Shown piece after piece: positions 51,680 through 59,643 of a stretch of DNA of 64,000 nucleotides (the stretch's first letter is position 1; each line of letters begins with the position of its first letter). The stretch is taken from NCBI GenBank assembly GCA_902778535.1, contig CACYYG010000025.1, forward strand, positions 59,617-123,616, written 5' to 3'. The DNA comes from an uncultured Prevotellaceae bacterium. GTDB lineage: Bacteria > Bacteroidota > Bacteroidia > Bacteroidales > Bacteroidaceae. Made by a program: the position numbers and the translations under genes. The notes under the pieces were generated by a model. That model was not told the origin of the DNA and made no database searches. It worked only from the letters and a program-made list of their open reading frames with translations.

Positions 51680-54508
51680 TTATTTTGTGGTTTTCAGTTC
51701 TTTTAATTGTCTGACGGCCCTTTCTATCATGTCCTTCGTGCCGCTGCCGTCGCTGACGTAACGGATGACCATATTGGCATAGCTGATAGCACGGTTGGCC
51801 TTCTCGTCGCCCTCGGGCATTTGCTTGGCCTGCTCTAAGAGCAGCTGCAGCTCGTCGAGGTCCTCAAGCTCTGGCAGGTTGCCTGGTCGCATGGCGTTGA
51901 TGATGGCGTTGAGAGCCGAGGCGGCCTTGTCTATCTCTTCCTGCGTGGACTGGCCGTCGGGAGCCTCCATCAGCGGCTGTGCCTGTTGGTATTGCTCCAT
52001 CATGCGGCCGAAGCCGTGAGTGGCCCAGGGAGCATACTCCGGCACCTTCACCTCTAAAGCGTTCCATGCCTGCTGCTCATTGCTGCGACTCCTGGCAATG
52101 AGGAGGAGCTCGCGCAGCTGAGACTTGTCGATGGCAAAGCCCTCGGCCACAGTGACAGCAGGTGAGGCGGGAACGTTGATGCGGAAGTAGTGTGTCAGGT
52201 GGCTGTCACCGGTGAAGTCGGGTATAAAGGTGCTGATGTCCTTATCAGGCTCGGCGGTGGCCTCGTCCCAGCTCTTGATGCCGGTAGCAGCCATGACGAG
52301 CGGGCCGCGCATGAAGGCTCCTACCCAGTGACCATCCATTTTGTCGGGGCCGAAGTCGATGTGCCGCGTGAAGGGCATCGTCACCTCAATGACGTCTTTT
52401 GCCGTCCATTTGCGGGCAGGAATCTCCACGTAGCTGCAGGGCTGGTAGTGCTTGGCGATGCTCTTGCCGTTGAGCTTCACGTCGAAGCCTTCGTTGGCCC
52501 AGTATGGCACGCGGAGCTTTAAGGCGAACCGGGACTTTTGAGACAGGATGAAATGTATGGTGGACTTCTCGGCTGGCCATTCGCACTCTTGCCTGATGGT
52601 TACGCCCTTCTGCTCCCATTGTGCGGTAGTGGGCAGGTAGAGTGCCACCCACAGGGTGTTGTCGCTGACAAAGTAGGCCGCCTCTTGGTATTTCACGTGG
52701 TTCTCCACACCGGTGCCGCCGCAGCAGGTACTCTGTGGCGTCTCGTTCCCCCAGGGCTTCGAGGCATTGAGACCCACGGCATACTGGTAGGTCGTCTGAT
52801 AGTGGCGGGGATTCACCGAGCCGACTATCTGGTTGTAGAGCACGCGCTCATAGTAGTCCATGTAGCGTGCGTCATCGGGATTGAAACAGTTCAGGTCCTT
52901 CGTCAGCTTTGCCAAGTTGTAGGCGCAGCATGTTTCATTCATCGTTGGCTCTTGCTGCTCGTGTCCCCCCCAATGTGTGACGTTGGTGCACATGGAGGTG
53001 ATCTGCGAGTAGGGCTGACGGAACATCTCGCCGTTGCCCACGCCTCCCATGGCATAGCGGTAGCGCCCCTGAATCATCGTCCAGAAGTTCTCGGCCAGGT
53101 GATAGTAGTAAGGGTTGTGATTGTTGCGATAGGAACGCAGCGCTCCCGTCACCATCGGTATGTGCTGGTTGGCGTGGCGTGTGCGGATGGCATCGATGTT
53201 CTTGGCCAATGGGTCGAAGAAAGCTGGGCTGTCGAAGTAGTTGGCGGCTTCCAACAGGCGAGCCTTCTCTTCTTCCGTTCCTGTCATCTCGGAGAGTCGA
53301 GCCAACGACTCGGCCATGCCACCCACCTCTCCGGCGATGTACATGTTCCACATCTCGTAGCGGTTGCCCGGCTTTGCGCGGCGCTCGTCCTGCCGTCCGT
53401 CGCTCTTCACGTAGGTGCGGTAGTGCAGGCGGTTCCACACCCAGAGGCCCATGTCCTTGGCAATGAGCAGGGCCTTGTCGCTGACGGCCTTGTCGTCGAT
53501 GTAGGTGGCGATATCGATGAGTCCGGCCAGTTGCTTGTGTACGGAATAGTAAGGTGCCCACACCCAACTTTCATTATTGTAGGCTCGATACATTTCTATT
53601 AATACGCAGTGTTGGGCAGGGATGGCATTCAGGTAGCCATAGCCGTACTTCTCGGGATGCTGCTTGTAGCGGTCGAAGTCGGCCCATGTCCCTTTCATCT
53701 CGCGCAATTCTTCCTCTGGTGCGAAGTCTCGCGCTTCCCAGTAGCGGCCCAGCTGCCCGTTCCACACAAACGTCTTCTCCTGACACGCACGCAGTTCGTT
53801 AACCATATCCGTGATGTTGCGGCGCAGGATGTCTTTCTTCTCCTTATCCTGACAGCAGGCAAAGGCAAAAGCCATGGCCGACATGTAGTGACCCGAGCCG
53901 TGTCCCTTCAGCTTCGTCGTGGGCGAGTCCCAGCCGTCGCTCTCTGGATAGCCGTAGGTCGAGAGGCCGTAGGTGTCGCGATAGTTGTACAGCTGCTGCT
54001 TCACGGGCAGGCTGATGAGCTGGTCAATGTCAAGGTCGCGGTTGTGCGTCAGGCGATTCTCGCCGTCGATGCTCACTTTGTCTAACGGCAGCGGCTCGGC
54101 TACGGGGGAGAATTCCGAATTCCGAGCGGATGATGATAATTCGTAATTTGTAATTCGTAATTCATAATTATCTACCACCTTCACTGCGGCCGAGACGGGA
54201 TAGCCGTTGGGCGTGCTGTTGTCGCCGATGATGAATCCGCGCACCTTGTATTCTGTTCCCACGGGATTGATAGTCGGGTTGGCCTCAGCCCGTTCCGTCG
54301 CCTCCGAGGCGTTCAGCCACTTCACCTGTCGGTACTCGCCGCTGCCGTCGCCGTAGGTCACCCACAGCTGGTAGGGAAGCCGTGGCGCATTGCCCACGGC
54401 CACTTCCACGTTCACTTTCTCTACGTTCACAACGTCACGGCGGTCAGCTGCCGATGCGCCTGTCAGAAACAGGACGGACACCAGGCCTGCCATCACGATT
54501 TTCTTCAT
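51680..54508 (-). CDS. GH127/GH146-type beta-L-arabinofuranosidase
   Basis: Secreted, about 942 residues from ATG 54508 (MKKIVMAGLVSVLFLTGASA). ATGs at 54520 and 54532 are possible, but the promoter -7 element ends at 54537. The (alpha/alpha)6 domain shows GHGSGHYMSAMAFAF, YYSVHKQLAGLIDI, NETCCAYNLAKL and the zinc/nucleophile Cys cluster STCCGGTGVENHVKYQ. A Ig-like N-terminal domain carries a repeat-derived insert (NYELRITNYEL). The C-terminus is helical, FIVAR-like. It should release L-arabinofuranose. First gene of the GH146-GH97-GH127 operon. Confidence 0.9.
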   Translation of the reverse strand: MKKIVMAGLVSVLFLTGASAADRRDVVNVEKVNVEVAVGNAPRLPYQLWVTYGDGSGEYRQVKWLNASEATERAEANPTINPVGTEYKVRGFIIGDNSTPNGYPVSAAVKVVDNYELRITNYELSSSARNSEFSPVAEPLPLDKVSIDGENRLTHNRDLDIDQLISLPVKQQLYNYRDTYGLSTYGYPESDGWDSPTTKLKGHGSGHYMSAMAFAFACCQDKEKKDILRRNITDMVNELRACQEKTFVWNGQLGRYWEARDFAPEEELREMKGTWADFDRYKQHPEKYGYGYLNAIPAQHCVLIEMYRAYNNESWVWAPYYSVHKQLAGLIDIATYIDDKAVSDKALLIAKDMGLWVWNRLHYRTYVKSDGRQDERRAKPGNRYEMWNMYIAGEVGGMAESLARLSEMTGTEEEKARLLEAANYFDSPAFFDPLAKNIDAIRTRHANQHIPMVTGALRSYRNNHNPYYYHLAENFWTMIQGRYRYAMGGVGNGEMFRQPYSQITSMCTNVTHWGGHEQQEPTMNETCCAYNLAKLTKDLNCFNPDDARYMDYYERVLYNQIVGSVNPRHYQTTYQYAVGLNASKPWGNETPQSTCCGGTGVENHVKYQEAAYFVSDNTLWVALYLPTTAQWEQKGVTIRQECEWPAEKSTIHFILSQKSRFALKLRVPYWANEGFDVKLNGKSIAKHYQPCSYVEIPARKWTAKDVIEVTMPFTRHIDFGPDKMDGHWVGAFMRGPLVMAATGIKSWDEATAEPDKDISTFIPDFTGDSHLTHYFRINVPASPAVTVAEGFAIDKSQLRELLLIARSRSNEQQAWNALEVKVPEYAPWATHGFGRMMEQYQQAQPLMEAPDGQSTQEEIDKAASALNAIINAMRPGNLPELEDLDELQLLLEQAKQMPEGDEKANRAISYANMVIRYVSDGSGTKDMIERAVRQLKELKTTK
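54110..54170 (-). repeat. AT-rich imperfect palindrome inserted in frame
   Basis: GAATTCCGAATTCCGA and AATTCGTAATTTGTAATTCG form imperfect inverted arms around a short GC-richer centre. The gene strand reads DNYELRITNYEL and RNSEFSP. In frame, in the linker after the N-terminal domain. Confidence 0.65.
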
Positions 54509-54536
54509 ATCATGCTTCATTAAGATGTTCATGCTA

Positions 54537-54689
54537 CAAAGGTAGATACAAATCGCCGCTCGTTGTAAAAAAATAGTCCAAAGTGATGGAAATATCATGC
54601 AATACCAAAATAATAACGCCCAATTGGACGATTTTATTATTATCTTGGCCTAAAGTTTTAGATTTCGTCAGGGGAAATGAGTACCTTTG
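54537..54689. promoter_or_regulatory. Divergent promoter region of the glycan locus
   Basis: Minus-strand TACCTTTG (54544-54537) serves the GH146-GH97-GH127 operon and plus-strand TACCTTTG (54682-54689) serves the DUF6055-CotH-GH43 operon. About 137 bp lie between them, the natural place for a shared regulator site. The plus-strand -33 is weak (TTTTAG near 54657). Confidence 0.6.
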
Positions 54690-54712
54690 CAACTCAGAAA
54701 AAAGCAGCAGAT

Positions 54713-55975
54713 ATGGATTACAAAAACAAGTACTTGTGTCTTTTCGCCGCAATGTTAGTGGGCAGTCAGGTCTGTGCACAGAAAAAGCTCTTCATTCCGG
54801 AGGACTTACGAGGCATGGACCTCGAAGCTGACACGTCGCAGTGGTCGCTGAAGCGGAGCATTGAGACCAACGACCTGATCTTTATGTGGGAGCGGGGCTT
54901 CGGCGCCGACGTCAGCAACCCGCCACAGTTGGAAGGCCACGACATGTCGTTCAACCTGTTGAACCTGCGCGACCGCGTGCAGTCGTTTTATCATTTCTTC
55001 CGCGACACGCTGGGATTTGTCACCCCTCAGCATCCGAGCAAGGCCGACAGCTACAAGATGATGGTCATGGTGAACTATTCTCTCGACGGCACGGCCTACG
55101 GCGGTACCTACGACAACTTTATCGGAGCGCTGTGGGTAGCTCCCAACCGCATACAGGACACGAAGATGAACTGTATGGCCCACGAGCTGGGGCACTCGTT
55201 CCAATCGCAGATCATGGCCGACAGCATCGGCGACTGCTGGGGCGGCACTGGTTTCTTCGAGATGGCCTCACAGTGGATGCTTTGGCAGGTGAACCCCGAC
55301 TGGCTGACCGATGAGAACTATCACTTCGAGGCGTTCAGGAAACTCACGCATAAAGCCTATCTCCACATGGAGAACATCTATCACTCGCCCTACGTGCTGC
55401 AGTGGTGGAGCGACCTGCACGGAAGGAAGTGCATTGCGGAGCTGTTTCGGCAAGGCAAGATGGGCGAAGACCCCGTCATTACCTACAAGCGCATGAACCA
55501 TCTCACGCAGGCGGCTTTCTGCGACGAGATGCTGCGCGGCTACCAGCACCTCATGAACTTCGACTTCCACCATGCACGCAAAGAGACACGGCCCTACGCC
55601 TGCACTTTCGATACCGAATTGGAACCGGCCACTGCAGGATGGCTGCGCCCCAAGGAACAGCCTGAGGGCTATGGCTTCAATGCCATCAAACTCGACGGAC
55701 GGGTCAGGCTGTCGTCGAAGGCGTTTCACCTGCGCATCAAGGGCGACCATCTGCGCTACGGCTTCGTGGGCGTCACCACCGACGACGAGAGCATCTACAG
55801 CCCTGTCAATGCCACTACATTTGCCGTTCCCAAAGGTAAGACGCTGAAGCACCTCTACCTTGTCGTGATGGGCGCGCCGGAGAGACACGAAGACGTGATG
55901 ACGAGCGTGGCCTCAGAACAAGAGCCTGCCGCCTATAGACAGTTCCCCTACGAATTCCAGATTCATGATGAATAG
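54713..55975 (+). CDS. Secreted DUF6055 metalloprotease-like protein
   Basis: 420 residues from ATG 54713 (MDYKNKYLCLFAAMLVGSQV, then a signal cleavage after CAQ). An ATG at 54677 in frame overlaps the promoter -7 element and is unlikely. It carries a zinc-protease-like HELGH at residues 157-161 with a downstream FEMASQWM Glu, in the DUF6055 context (NYSLDGTAYGGTYDN, ALWVAPNRIQD). The C-terminal part is beta-rich. These proteins occur in Prevotella/Bacteroides glycan loci; substrate unknown. The CotH-like gene overlaps its end by 11 nt. Confidence 0.82.
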   Translation: MDYKNKYLCLFAAMLVGSQVCAQKKLFIPEDLRGMDLEADTSQWSLKRSIETNDLIFMWERGFGADVSNPPQLEGHDMSFNLLNLRDRVQSFYHFFRDTLGFVTPQHPSKADSYKMMVMVNYSLDGTAYGGTYDNFIGALWVAPNRIQDTKMNCMAHELGHSFQSQIMADSIGDCWGGTGFFEMASQWMLWQVNPDWLTDENYHFEAFRKLTHKAYLHMENIYHSPYVLQWWSDLHGRKCIAELFRQGKMGEDPVITYKRMNHLTQAAFCDEMLRGYQHLMNFDFHHARKETRPYACTFDTELEPATAGWLRPKEQPEGYGFNAIKLDGRVRLSSKAFHLRIKGDHLRYGFVGVTTDDESIYSPVNATTFAVPKGKTLKHLYLVVMGAPERHEDVMTSVASEQEPAAYRQFPYEFQIHDE

Positions 55976-57419
55976 CACCCATCAACTTCTTTTCGCCCTT
56001 ATCTTCTTTTGCGTTGGCCACTACGCATCAGCGCAGAAACGTGTTCAGGTCTATACCAACCACGAGGATGCACAATGGCACTTCCCCGTCACCATGGACG
56101 AGATAGAGGACGTTGACTTCACCGGCACCTCTCTGGTGTTCAATGTCACGGCAGGACAGCGTGTGCCTTTCCTCCGTGCCAACATCGACAGCCTGAAGTT
56201 TGAGGACGACCCGCTGACGGAGACGAAGAATCCCTACAAGGTGTTCCAACTCTATCTGACCACAGCCGACGGCAGGGCCGTCACATCAAGAGAGGAATAC
56301 AAGCCCTGCTACCTCTCGCTCGGGGCACAAGGCTCCTTCTCCAACTATTCCGGCAGCGCCAGTATCCGTGGACGCGGCAACAGCTCGTTCCTGTGGTACG
56401 ACAAGAAGCCCTATCGCATCAAGCTCGACACCAAGCACAAAATCTTAGGCTTAGACAAGGCCAAGAGCTGGGTGTTGCTGGCCAACTATCGCGACGTGAC
56501 CGACATGATGAACACTTTTGTCTTCGAGATGGGCCATTGGTTGGGGCAGCCCTACACCAACCACACACGCTATGTCGAGCTGTTCCTCAACGGCAGCTAT
56601 CAGGGGCTCTACCAGCTCACCGAGCAGGTGCAGCAGAACAAGAACCGCGTGGCCGTGAGCGACGACCGCGGCATCCTCATCTCGCTCGACGTTGACGACG
56701 GCCCTGGCGAGAGTCCCTACGCTAACGACAACTTCTGGAGCAAGGTCTACCGCATGCCTGTCTGCGTGAAATACCCCGACGACGACGCCTTCACCTACAA
56801 CACCGTCGATTCCGTCCGCACCGTCTTCGCGCAGTTAGAGCAGGCCGTCAAGCAGAAGGACTACAGCAAGGTGAGCCAGCTCTTAGACATTCCCTCCTTC
56901 ATCAAATACCTGCAGCTGCAGGAGTTCGTCTACAACGTCGAGCTCTCGGCCCCGCGCAGCATCTTCATGCACAAGGACGGCGACGGCCCCTGGGTGATGG
57001 GGCCGCTGTGGGACTTCGACGCGGGCTACGACTTCGACTGGAGCAACATGTATGCAGGTCACGACTACTTCGCATCGTTCACCGAGACCGTCATGGGCAG
57101 CAATCCCCTGCAGCGCAACGGCAACTACAGCTACGTGCCGCAGTTCTTCACCGACCTCTTCGCTTGCCGCGAGTTCGTGCAGCAGTACAAGGCGCAATGG
57201 GCCGCCGTCAAGGACTCCATCGTCACCCACGCCTGGGGCGAGTGCATGAAGTATGTCGACGAGCTGCGGGCCTCGGGAGCCATCGACCGTGAGTTCCAGC
57301 GATGGCCGCTCGCCGGGAAGTCCTTCGACAAGGAACTGGAGAAGATGCACAAATGGCTGCAGAACCGGCTCATACATATCTCCTACCTGATTGCCTCGAT
57401 ACCCGTACCAGGGAATTGA
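55965..57419 (+). CDS. Secreted CotH kinase-like protein
   Basis: 484 residues with signal peptide (HQLLFALIFFCVGHYASAQ) and a CotH domain. Evidence is SASIRGRGNSSFLWYDKKPY, RIKLDTKHKILGLDKAKSWV, the strand GSYQGLYQLTEQVQ and the metal-binding MGPLWDFDAGYDFDWS. CotH proteins are atypical protein kinases on spore coats; in Bacteroidetes secreted versions are common beside glycan or adhesion genes with unknown targets. It overlaps the upstream DUF6055 gene, so the two are likely made together. Confidence 0.88.
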   Translation: MMNSTHQLLFALIFFCVGHYASAQKRVQVYTNHEDAQWHFPVTMDEIEDVDFTGTSLVFNVTAGQRVPFLRANIDSLKFEDDPLTETKNPYKVFQLYLTTADGRAVTSREEYKPCYLSLGAQGSFSNYSGSASIRGRGNSSFLWYDKKPYRIKLDTKHKILGLDKAKSWVLLANYRDVTDMMNTFVFEMGHWLGQPYTNHTRYVELFLNGSYQGLYQLTEQVQQNKNRVAVSDDRGILISLDVDDGPGESPYANDNFWSKVYRMPVCVKYPDDDAFTYNTVDSVRTVFAQLEQAVKQKDYSKVSQLLDIPSFIKYLQLQEFVYNVELSAPRSIFMHKDGDGPWVMGPLWDFDAGYDFDWSNMYAGHDYFASFTETVMGSNPLQRNGNYSYVPQFFTDLFACREFVQQYKAQWAAVKDSIVTHAWGECMKYVDELRASGAIDREFQRWPLAGKSFDKELEKMHKWLQNRLIHISYLIASIPVPGN

Positions 57420-57455
57420 AAAATTAGAAAAAAGAAAATTGAAAATAGATAAACC

Positions 57456-59642
57456 ATGAAAAGATTATTCAGCACAACATTGATGCTCCTGCTGTTCGCA
57501 GGCAGCATCCTGGCACAGAAAACGGTTTACATCCCACAGGAATGGAGAAACCGCACCGACACGCTCATCTACAAGGAGAGCGATCCCGACAACAAGTACA
57601 CCTGGTCGAAGTCACGCTCTGTGGAGTCCGACAACGTCATCATCTTCTGGGACAAGAACTACGGCAACAAGAAACCCAACGAACTGCCGAAGAGCAACTG
57701 GAACTACGTGGACATACCAGACCTACTGGCGAAGTGTGAGGCATTCTTCGAGCTGGAGATCAACCAGCTGGGCTTCGTAGACCCGGAGAACTCCAACCTG
57801 AGTAAATACAAGGTGATGGTGCTGATGAACTATTCGCAGCCGGGCGACTGGGCCTGCTACGGCGGCGGCTACGACTTCATGGTCAGCGCCCTGTGGCTCA
57901 ACTCGGCCACCTGCAAGCCTGTGGGACACTCCGTGGCGCATGAGGTGGGGCACTCCTTCCACTACATGTGCTACGCCGAGCACAGCGGCCACCAGAACTC
58001 ATCGACCGACAACACCGGCTTCCACCTGGCCTGCGGCAACGGACAGGCCATCTGGGAGCAGACGGCACAGTGGCAGGCCGCGCAGTCCTACCCGGAGCTG
58101 ATGTACGACCAGAGCATCTTCGTGTTCCGCAACAGCCACAACTATGCCTTCTCGCACGAGTGGCACCGCTATCAGAGCTACTGGCTGCACTATTTCATCA
58201 ACCAGTATTACAACGACATACAGACCGTGGCCAAGGTGTGGAACACGCCGATGACGGGTCAGTCCAACGGCAAGGCCAGCGACTTCAGTCAGGCATTGAT
58301 GAAGCTGAAAGGTTTGTCGGTGCGCGACCTCTACAAGCTCTACTTCGACTACGCCTGCCACCTGGTCACTTGGGACATCGAGGCTTGCAAGCCCTACCGC
58401 AATCCTTACATCGGCGACTTCGGCTATCGCTGCGTGCTCACCGATGACGACGACTATCAGGTGGCCCTGGCCAGTTGTCCGCAGGGCACAGGCTTCAACG
58501 TCATCCCGCTGCAGGTGCCATCGCCGGGCACCGTCGTAACCACCAACCTCACGGGCCTGAATCCCGCTTCAAAGCTGCTTGACAATGATCCGGGCGAATA
58601 CCTGAACGGCGACACGCAGTGGACGAAGCTGCCGGCCGACGTCAATGGCGACCGCAAATACCTGGTGTCGAAGGAAGGCAATGCCTCATGGCGCGGATTC
58701 CGCATGGGCTATGTGGCGCTGATGGACGACGGCACACGCCGCTATTTCTCCGAGGACAGCGTCTATTGTCAGGGCCGCGGCGAGAAGACCGGGGCTTATT
58801 CCTTCACCGTGCCCGAGGGCGTCAGCCGCCTCTGGCTTGTGGTCTCGCCTGCTTTGAAGAACTACATCACCCACCGCTGGGACGACAAGATAGAGGACGA
58901 CGATATGTGGCCCTACCGCTTCCGTCTGCAGGGCACCGACATAGCCGACGCGGCACAGGTCTATGCCAGTGCCACCCTCGACAAGCGCAGCGTGGCCGAC
59001 ATCACCTTCACCTACGACGTGAACATCCCGGACAACGACAACATCGTCATTGCACTGAACGGACGCTTGGCGGCAGCCCTGGGCACCGCCTTCCAGATGC
59101 AGCCCACGGTATTGCCCTCGCGCATGCAGCAGTGGGACGAGCGAGGACCCGCCAACGGAAAGATCATGTTCTATGCAGCCAATGCCGACGGCTCGCTGCA
59201 GCAGACCGCCAGCACCGCCAACGGCTACGGCCACTGGTTTGATGCCGACGGGCGGGTGACGAGCTACGCCAATGGCATCCTCTACTCCGAGTTCTACCCC
59301 TCGGCCATGTCTTTCGTCATCGGCCAGTACCCCGGACGCTGCCCCTCAGGCAGCACCTACACCCTGCGCCAGACCCTGCTCTACAAGCAGAACAACAAAA
59401 ACAGCGCCAGGGCCAACTTCGTGTTCTACGTCACCATTGGCGGCACCACGCCATCAGCCACCCTGCACAGTATAGAATACAACGACCCGACGGGAATCCA
59501 TGCAATTACGAATGACGAATTACGAATTACGAAAGGTAGCTACGACCTACAGGGACGCCGTGTATCGGAATCCGTCATTCGGAATTCGGAATTAAAGAAG
59601 GGCCTGTATATAATCAACGGACAGAAAGTGCTTGTCAAGTGA
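57456..59642 (+). CDS. Second DUF6055 metalloprotease-like protein with sorting tail
   Basis: 728 residues: signal peptide MKRLFSTTLMLLLFAGSILAQ, DUF6055 domain with HEVGH at 162-166 and EQTAQWQAAQ, a beta region (about 330-490), a DUF4859-like domain (about 500-660), and a C-terminal tail GLYIINGQKVLVK. The tail is written partly by an AT-rich palindrome (ITNDELRITKG and SESVIRNSELKKG). It is a larger paralogue of the protein at 54713-55975 and follows the CotH gene after 36 nt. Confidence 0.82.
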   Translation: MKRLFSTTLMLLLFAGSILAQKTVYIPQEWRNRTDTLIYKESDPDNKYTWSKSRSVESDNVIIFWDKNYGNKKPNELPKSNWNYVDIPDLLAKCEAFFELEINQLGFVDPENSNLSKYKVMVLMNYSQPGDWACYGGGYDFMVSALWLNSATCKPVGHSVAHEVGHSFHYMCYAEHSGHQNSSTDNTGFHLACGNGQAIWEQTAQWQAAQSYPELMYDQSIFVFRNSHNYAFSHEWHRYQSYWLHYFINQYYNDIQTVAKVWNTPMTGQSNGKASDFSQALMKLKGLSVRDLYKLYFDYACHLVTWDIEACKPYRNPYIGDFGYRCVLTDDDDYQVALASCPQGTGFNVIPLQVPSPGTVVTTNLTGLNPASKLLDNDPGEYLNGDTQWTKLPADVNGDRKYLVSKEGNASWRGFRMGYVALMDDGTRRYFSEDSVYCQGRGEKTGAYSFTVPEGVSRLWLVVSPALKNYITHRWDDKIEDDDMWPYRFRLQGTDIADAAQVYASATLDKRSVADITFTYDVNIPDNDNIVIALNGRLAAALGTAFQMQPTVLPSRMQQWDERGPANGKIMFYAANADGSLQQTASTANGYGHWFDADGRVTSYANGILYSEFYPSAMSFVIGQYPGRCPSGSTYTLRQTLLYKQNNKNSARANFVFYVTIGGTTPSATLHSIEYNDPTGIHAITNDELRITKGSYDLQGRRVSESVIRNSELKKGLYIINGQKVLVK
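59503..59595 (+). repeat. AT-rich imperfect palindrome inserted in frame in a sorting tail
   Basis: Left arm AATTACGAATGACGAATTAC (59504 on) and right arm CGGAATCCGTCATTCGGAAT (59565 on) are imperfect inverted repeats sharing GAATGACG/CGTCATTC, around a 30-base centre encoding SYDLQGRR. Entirely in frame. Confidence 0.65.
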
Positions 59643-59643
59643 T

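Noticed and set aside
54677-54712. Earlier ATG for the first DUF6055 gene
   Set aside because: The ATG and following codons overlap the -7 promoter element TACCTTTG; the ATG at 54713 gives a normal signal peptide.
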